NCBI GenBank assembly: GCA_021295655.1
Contig: JAGWBX010000014.1
Span: 16,766 to 63,471, forward strand
DNA length: 46,706 bases
Direction: 5' to 3'
Origin: Candidatus Latescibacterota bacterium
GTDB lineage: Bacteria > Latescibacterota > UBA2968 > GCA-2709665
Shown here: one piece after another, positions 42,673 to 46,706 of the stretch
Layout: every line of letters starts with the position of its first letter
Numbering within the stretch: the stretch's first letter is position 1
The notes under the pieces: model-generated
Told to the model about the DNA's origin: nothing
The model's input: only the letters and a program-made list of their open reading frames with translations
Database searches by the model: none
Translations under genes and position numbers: made by a program

Positions 42673-44019
42673 ATGAACGTGGATTGGGGTGCAGCGGGCC
42701 GGGAGGCGGTGGACTGGCATTGCAGGCTGCTTCGATTCGACACCACGAATCCACCGGGGAACGAACTGCCCCTGGTCCGGGACATTGCCGGAGCGCTGGC
42801 CGGGGAGGGACTTTCTCCGGGCGTCCTGGAATCGGCGCCCGGGCGCGGGAATCTGGTGGCGCGCCTCAAGGGCGACGGGTCCGAACGTCCGCTGCTGCTG
42901 CTGTCGCACATAGACGTGGTTCCGGCGGAGCCGGAGAAATGGACGCGCGACCCGTTCGGCGGGGAGGTGGATGCGGGGTACGTGTGGGGACGCGGAGCGA
43001 TCGATTCCAAACTGACGACGGCCGTTGGGCTGCAGGTCCTGTTGTTGTGCAAGCGGCTGAAACTGCCGCTGACGCGCGACCTGGTGCTGGTGGCCGCCGC
43101 GGACGAGGAGCTTGGGGGGGTGCGGGGAGTACGGTGGCTTGCTGCCAATCACCCGGAAGTGTTCGACGCTGAATACGGCATCAACGAGGGCGGCGGGTTT
43201 GCGTTGCTGGTCGACGGGCGTCCGGTATACACCTGTCAGGTGGCCGAAAAGGGTAGTGCCGAGTTGAACCTGGTTGCGCGCGGACAACCCGGACACAGTT
43301 CCGTTCCCCATAGCGACAATGCGGTTTTTCATCTGGGAGGGGTCCTGGAGCGACTGGGCCGGGCGAAGATGCCTCACCGGATTACGCCCGGCGTGAGGGC
43401 GTTCTTCGAGGGCGCTGCCGCCGCGCAGGTCAGGGACGAAGTAGCGGACCTGCTGCTCGGAGTCCTGGATCCGGATCGCTGTGAAGCCTCGCTGCAGGCC
43501 TTGCCGGTGGACGAGCCGACCCGGAAGATGTTCGACGCGATGGTGCGCAATACGTGCGCGCCGACCATGCTCGAGGCCGGCGTCAAGCGCAACGTGATCC
43601 CTTCCGAAGCCGTGGCGCGGCTGAGCGGCAGACCCTTACCCGGGGTGGACGAAGACGGGTTTGTCCGGGAAGTTCGCGCCCTGGCTGGCGACGGCGTCGC
43701 TTTCGAAATGGAAAAGGCCTTCAGGCCGGGCACGGCGTTCGACCACCGGACGCCACTGTTCGACGTGGTCCAGGCGTCGATCGCCCGATTCGATCCGGAT
43801 GGGGTCGTGGTCCCGTATATGCAGACGGGCGGCACGGATGCGCGGTTTCTGCGGGACCGCGATATCCATATCTATGGATTCCTGCCGATGCGGTACGAAG
43901 AGGGTGAGGCGTATTTCGACTTGTGCCATGGACACGACGAACGGGTGTCCGTTGCGAATGTCAGATTCGGGGTGCAGGTTCTGTTCGACGTCGTATGCCG
44001 GTTGAACGGCATTGCGTAG
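42673..44019 (+). CDS. M20-family metallopeptidase/deacylase
   Basis: The 448-residue protein is an M20 di-zinc hydrolase (ArgE/DapE/carboxypeptidase group). Metal-site motifs are all present: LLSHIDVVPA, GRGAIDSK, AADEELGG (catalytic Glu then metal Glu), INEGGG and the C-terminal CHGHDERV. A dimerisation lid (about 200-320) follows QPGHSSVPH. It cleaves a peptide or N-acyl bond; the family does not fix the substrate. GGAG lies eight bases before the ATG. It is probably co-transcribed with the SelA-like gene, where removal of an acyl or peptidyl group followed by an ammonia-lyase step would be a simple catabolic pair. Its stop is 25 bases from the convergent broken epimerase gene. Confidence 0.88.
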   Translation: MNVDWGAAGREAVDWHCRLLRFDTTNPPGNELPLVRDIAGALAGEGLSPGVLESAPGRGNLVARLKGDGSERPLLLLSHIDVVPAEPEKWTRDPFGGEVDAGYVWGRGAIDSKLTTAVGLQVLLLCKRLKLPLTRDLVLVAAADEELGGVRGVRWLAANHPEVFDAEYGINEGGGFALLVDGRPVYTCQVAEKGSAELNLVARGQPGHSSVPHSDNAVFHLGGVLERLGRAKMPHRITPGVRAFFEGAAAAQVRDEVADLLLGVLDPDRCEASLQALPVDEPTRKMFDAMVRNTCAPTMLEAGVKRNVIPSEAVARLSGRPLPGVDEDGFVREVRALAGDGVAFEMEKAFRPGTAFDHRTPLFDVVQASIARFDPDGVVVPYMQTGGTDARFLRDRDIHIYGFLPMRYEEGEAYFDLCHGHDERVSVANVRFGVQVLFDVVCRLNGIA

Positions 44020-44043
44020 TGGCCGGATGTTCTTGCGCCGGGC

Positions 44044-44925
44044 CTACTGCCCCAGTACGTGTCGAAGCGCGCCATCGAGTCCGGGGTGTTGAAAGTCATA
44101 TCCGGATTCCTGCAGCCGGCCGGGCGCTACGCGGGTGCTGGACAGCAGCAGGGCATCCGCCATTTCCCCGAAGGCCAGTCTCGCGGCGAATGCGGGCATG
44201 GGGAAGAGCGTCGGACGAGACAGGACACCCCCAAGTGTTTTGGTGAATTCCCGGTTGGTCGCCGGCGCCGGCGACACCGCGTTCACCGGGGCCACGAGCG
44301 TTTACGTGTTCAGCGCGTGAACGATGAATCCAACCAGATCGCTCATATACTGATCGCCGCCGCCGATCACGCCTCCAACGCCCATCTTGAACGGGAAAAG
44401 CATTTTGGCCAGCGCGCCGCCGTCCGCACTGAGCACGATTCCAATGCGCAGGTACACCGTACGGACGCCCGCGTCCGCCGCGGGCCGGGCGGCATTCTCC
44501 CAGGCAATGCACGTCTCCGCAAGGAAGTCGGCGCCGGGCGGGCTTTTCTCGTCGAGGATTTCGTCGCCGCGGCTGCCGTAGTATCCAATCGCCGATGCCG
44601 AAATCAGAACACCGGGAGGCGTCTGCAATGCCGCAAGGCCCCGTGCCAGAAGCCGGGTACCATCTTCACGGCTGCTGCGGATTCTGCTTTTCTTTGCTTC
44701 GTTCCACCTGCCCGATGCGATGTTCTCGCCGGCCAGGTGCACCACGGCCTGGACGTCTTCGAGGGCGGCAGGCGCAAGTTCTCCCGTTTCCGGGTCCCAC
44801 CGGCGCTCCATGTCGTCTTTCGGGCTCCCGCGAACCAGCCGCAAGACGCGGTGGCCGCTGGCTTCGAGGCGCGGAACGAGAGAAGAACCGACGAGTCCGG
44901 TCGAACCCGACACGAGTACGGTCAT
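44044..44925 (-). pseudogene. TIGR01777-type NAD-dependent epimerase gene with in-frame TAA and a small deletion
   Basis: The 293-codon frame matches the TIGR01777/YfcH-like short-chain epimerase family: nucleotide loop MTVLVSGSTGLVGSSLVPRL, VVHLAGENI, SASAIGYYGSRGDE (Tyr active-site region), YLRIGIVLSADGGAL, and the C-terminal APVNAVSPAPATNREFTKTLG and ADALLLSSTRVAPGRLQESGY. A TAA at 44304-44302 lies in the same frame between HALNT and TLVAPVNAV. Just before it, the expected QWMSWIHxDDLVG reads QYMSDLVGF, about five residues short. AAGGAGG precedes the ATG. The first 207 residues could still be made, but without the C-terminal part. TAA is an ordinary stop elsewhere in the window (for example 19421), so recoding is unlikely. 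Confidence 0.82.
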
Positions 44926-44943
44926 GAGGTGCCTCCTTGTCTG

Positions 44944-45357
44944 TTACAGGCGGTAAAGCATCACGTAGATGATGACGCCGCTGATGCACACGTACATCCA
45001 GACCGGCCACACCCAGCGGGCGATGCGTCTGTGAGTCCGGAACCTCCCGCGCAGGGCAAGCCAAACAACCGCGAGGACGAACGGGGCATTCAGTGCGGCC
45101 AGGACGATGTGCGGGATCAGGATGGCAAAATAGAGGCCGCGGGTCCAGTCGTGGCGAGGATAGGGTACGGACCCGACATTGACGTGATAGAACAGATACG
45201 AAGACAGAAACAGGGCTGAAAAGACGAGGGCGAGGAGCATCATACGCCTGTGTTGCCGGATGTTGCCGCGCCTGATCTGCAAATATCCAATCAGGAGAAA
45301 GACGGCGCCAATCGTGTTGAATATCGCATTGAGGGCCGGCAGATCGTTTACGGCCAT
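44944..45357 (-). CDS. DUF420 (YozB-like) membrane protein
   Basis: This 137-residue protein has four hydrophobic helices and DUF420 features: LPALNAIFNTIGAVFLLIGYLQIRRG, HRRMMLLALVFSALFLSSYLFYH, FAILIPHIVLAALNAPFVL and HRRIARWVWPVWMYVCISGVIIYVMLY. DUF420 proteins are often encoded near cytochrome oxidase and haem genes and are thought to help the respiratory chain, but their job is not settled. His residues in helices 2 and 3 could bind haem or copper. GAGG lies five bases before the ATG. The broken epimerase gene begins 18 bases downstream on the same strand. Confidence 0.85.
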   Translation of the reverse strand: MAVNDLPALNAIFNTIGAVFLLIGYLQIRRGNIRQHRRMMLLALVFSALFLSSYLFYHVNVGSVPYPRHDWTRGLYFAILIPHIVLAALNAPFVLAVVWLALRGRFRTHRRIARWVWPVWMYVCISGVIIYVMLYRL

Positions 45358-45398
45358 CCGTACCTCGCGGGGCGGTTCGGGCTCCGGATCCTGACAGC

Positions 45399-45448
45399 CC
45401 GTTGAAAAAGTCCATCCGGACTCGCCTGCAGAGCGACTTTTTCAACGG
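45399..45448. repeat. Long inverted repeat CCGTTGAAAAAGTC...GACTTTTTCAACGG
   Basis: CCGTTGAAAAAGTC (45399-45412) and GACTTTTTCAACGG (45435-45448) are perfect 14-base inverse copies with a 22-base spacer. The spacer and right arm share 20 bases with 57-76. It sits between two divergent genes, so it is not placed as a terminator. It is a mobile-like or REP-type intergenic element. Confidence 0.7.
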
Positions 45449-45608
45449 CCTGCTAAGTGTACTCATTTTTGAAGGCTTTGGCAACCGCCCGCGATTCCAG
45501 CCGGCCGGGGACCCGGACACTGCCGATCCGGTTGACACCTGGCTGGATTTCTGCTGTTTTCGTATTCTGGAAATATCTTAAGCCGTTATAAAACAGGAGG
45601 ATAGTGGA

Positions 45609-45812
45609 ATGTCTTCAACTGGCGGACAGTGGATGACACCCGGAGAAATCGAACAGGCTCTGGGGCGCAGAAAATCCAGGGAGGTCTTTGAAGACCTGAT
45701 ATATGACCGGCGCACCCGGCGGGAGATACTGGATCTGCTGACAGAAGCCACAGCCTGCAACGAGTTTTCGGCGGAAGACTTCCTCCGGGAAATTGTGAAG
45801 ACAAAGCAGTGA
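45609..45812 (+). CDS. Small 67-residue hypothetical protein upstream of nadB
   Basis: This short, soluble, helix-rich protein (MSSTGGQWMTPGEIEQALGRR ... EDFLREIVKTKQ) has no motif I recognise. Strong AGGAGG about nine bases before the ATG and normal residue usage support it as a real gene. It ends 48 bases before nadB on the same strand and may be co-transcribed. The charged YDRRTRREILDLL helix could bind protein or nucleic acid, but that is only a guess. Confidence 0.6.
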   Translation: MSSTGGQWMTPGEIEQALGRRKSREVFEDLIYDRRTRREILDLLTEATACNEFSAEDFLREIVKTKQ

Positions 45813-45860
45813 AACCTCTTGCCGCCGGGACGCCCGCACCACCGGAGGGGTAGACCGATC

Positions 45861-46706
45861 ATGTCCGACGTCTGGGAAACCGACTATCTGGTTATCGGCA
45901 GCGGAATCGCAGGTCTGTCCTTTGCGCTCAGGGCAGCCGAGTCCGCCTCCGTTGCGGTGATTACCAAGAAGGAGGCCGGGGAGTCGAATACCAACTATGC
46001 GCAGGGCGGCATTGCCGCCGTCATCGACTCGGACGATTCCTTCAGCCAACATGCGGAGGACACGCTCAGTGCCGGGGCCGGGCTCTGCCGCCGGGGCGTG
46101 GTGGACCTCGTTGTTCGAGAGGGTCCGCGCATGGTCCGGGAACTGATGGCCTGGGGCGCCGCGTTTACCACGGAGCGGGACGGCCGCCGCCTGGCGCTCG
46201 GGCGGGAAGGCGGGCACACCAGAAACCGGATTGTCCACGCGGCGGATCTTACCGGAAGGGAAATCGAAAGGGCGCTTACGGAGGCGATAGACACCCATCC
46301 CAACATAACGCGGTTCGAACACCATATGGCCGTGGACCTGATTACGGAACACCATCTGTTCGGCGCCAAGACGGAACCGAAGGGACGGATCCATTGCTGG
46401 GGAGCATACGTTCTGGATGCGGCTTCGGGCCGGGTCAGGCGGTTTCTGGCCCGGGTAACGCTCCTGTGTTCCGGAGGGGCCGGACAGATTTACACGCACA
46501 CGACCAACCCGGCTGTTGCCACCGGCGACGGGATCGCCATGGCCTACCGGGCGGGGGCGCCGATAGCCAATCTGGAATTCATGCAGTTTCACCCTACCAC
46601 GCTCTACCATCCGGATGGAGACTCATTCCTGATTTCCGAGGCGGTACGCGGCCATGGGGGCGTGCTGATCGATCGGAACGGCCATCCGTTCATGGACGCG
46701 TATCAC
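45861..46706 (+). CDS. nadB: L-aspartate oxidase, 5' part (runs off the window)
   Basis: The first 282 residues match NadB, the flavoenzyme that oxidises L-aspartate to iminoaspartate, the first step of de novo NAD synthesis with NadA. The FAD dinucleotide motif is GSGIAGLS (13-20). Further family segments are [80 protein letters not shown] and [15 protein letters not shown], ending in [15 protein letters not shown] lies about ten bases before the ATG. About half the gene, the C-terminal capping and helical domain, is outside the window. No nadA or nadC is visible. Confidence 0.93.
   Translation, partial: MSDVWETDYLVIGSGIAGLSFALRAAESASVAVITKKEAGESNTNYAQGGIAAVIDSDDSFSQHAEDTLSAGAGLCRRGVVDLVVREGPRMVRELMAWGAAFTTERDGRRLALGREGGHTRNRIVHAADLTGREIERALTEAIDTHPNITRFEHHMAVDLITEHHLFGAKTEPKGRIHCWGAYVLDAASGRVRRFLARVTLLCSGGAGQIYTHTTNPAVATGDGIAMAYRAGAPIANLEFMQFHPTTLYHPDGDSFLISEAVRGHGGVLIDRNGHPFMDAYH

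Noticed and set aside
44302..44304. TAA as a recoded sense codon
   Set aside because: TAA ends other intact genes here, such as the VOC gene at 19421-19423, so genome-wide recoding is not supported.
45532..45568. TTGACA with TATTCT as promoter of the small gene and nadB
   Set aside because: The spacing is 25 bases, too long for a sigma70 promoter, and the -10 at correct spacing is weak.

Overview
This annotation comes from reading the sequence and its translations only; no database search was run. The window is GC-rich bacterial chromosome, with dense genes on both strands, Shine-Dalgarno starts, several GTG/TTG starts, and promoters of the form TTGACN-N17-TATATT. The outer-membrane proteins (an Omp85/BamA-type barrel and a 1051-residue barrel-like protein, both ending in Phe) show a Gram-negative envelope. 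LL-diaminopimelate aminotransferase, sulfatase, heparinase-like, Gfo/Idh/MocA and phytanoyl-CoA dioxygenase-type genes together suggest an uncultured FCB-type organism such as Latescibacterota or Poribacteria. That placement is inference. No CRISPR array, tRNA, rRNA, transposase or prophage gene was seen.

Layout. 1-3030: an LCMT-type methyltransferase, a small membrane protein, a truncated Memo-family N-terminal domain and a nitrilase-fold hydrolase. 3067-5631: a sulfatase without signal peptide and a double-VOC protein. 5728-11340: two Gfo/Idh-PhyH pairs on either side of a Na/Pi-cotransporter-type protein; one pair has altered active-site motifs, the other canonical ones. 11341-12241: a gene-poor, repeat-rich stretch with an orphan promoter. 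12242-17716: an exported TPR-thioredoxin protein and two exported TldD/PmbA-like proteins, the second without the metal-binding motif. 17748-20875: an EamA transporter, a VOC protein and dapL behind a near-consensus promoter. 21019-26952: a six-repeat NHL protein, a terminator, the large barrel-like protein and an Omp85 protein.

27053-32226: a minus-strand operon (MFS carrier, Gfo/Idh, a protein read as GATase-like plus NodB-like, PIG-L deacetylase) with almost no spacing between the last three genes and a strong promoter. 32411-36050: MaoC hydratase, CitE-like lyase, class III CoA-transferase and an isochorismatase-fold protein, resembling itaconate/mesaconate-type C5 acid routes. 36088-38113: an SBP56/methanethiol-oxidase-type protein overlapping a polytopic membrane protein. 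38257-41134: a frameshifted heparinase II/III-like gene and a NUDIX hydrolase. 41353-44019: a SelA-like PLP enzyme and an M20 peptidase. 44044-45357: a TIGR01777-type epimerase gene broken by an in-frame TAA, and a DUF420 membrane protein. 45609-46706: a 67-residue protein and the 5' part of nadB, cut by the window end.

The region reads as small catabolic modules separated by short palindromic repeats, with at least three decaying genes (Memo fragment, heparinase-like, epimerase). The strongest candidates for new biology are the exported TldD/TldD-like pair, the two contrasting dioxygenase-dehydrogenase pairs, the MFS/dehydrogenase/double-deacetylase operon, and the NHL-barrel-Omp85 group.
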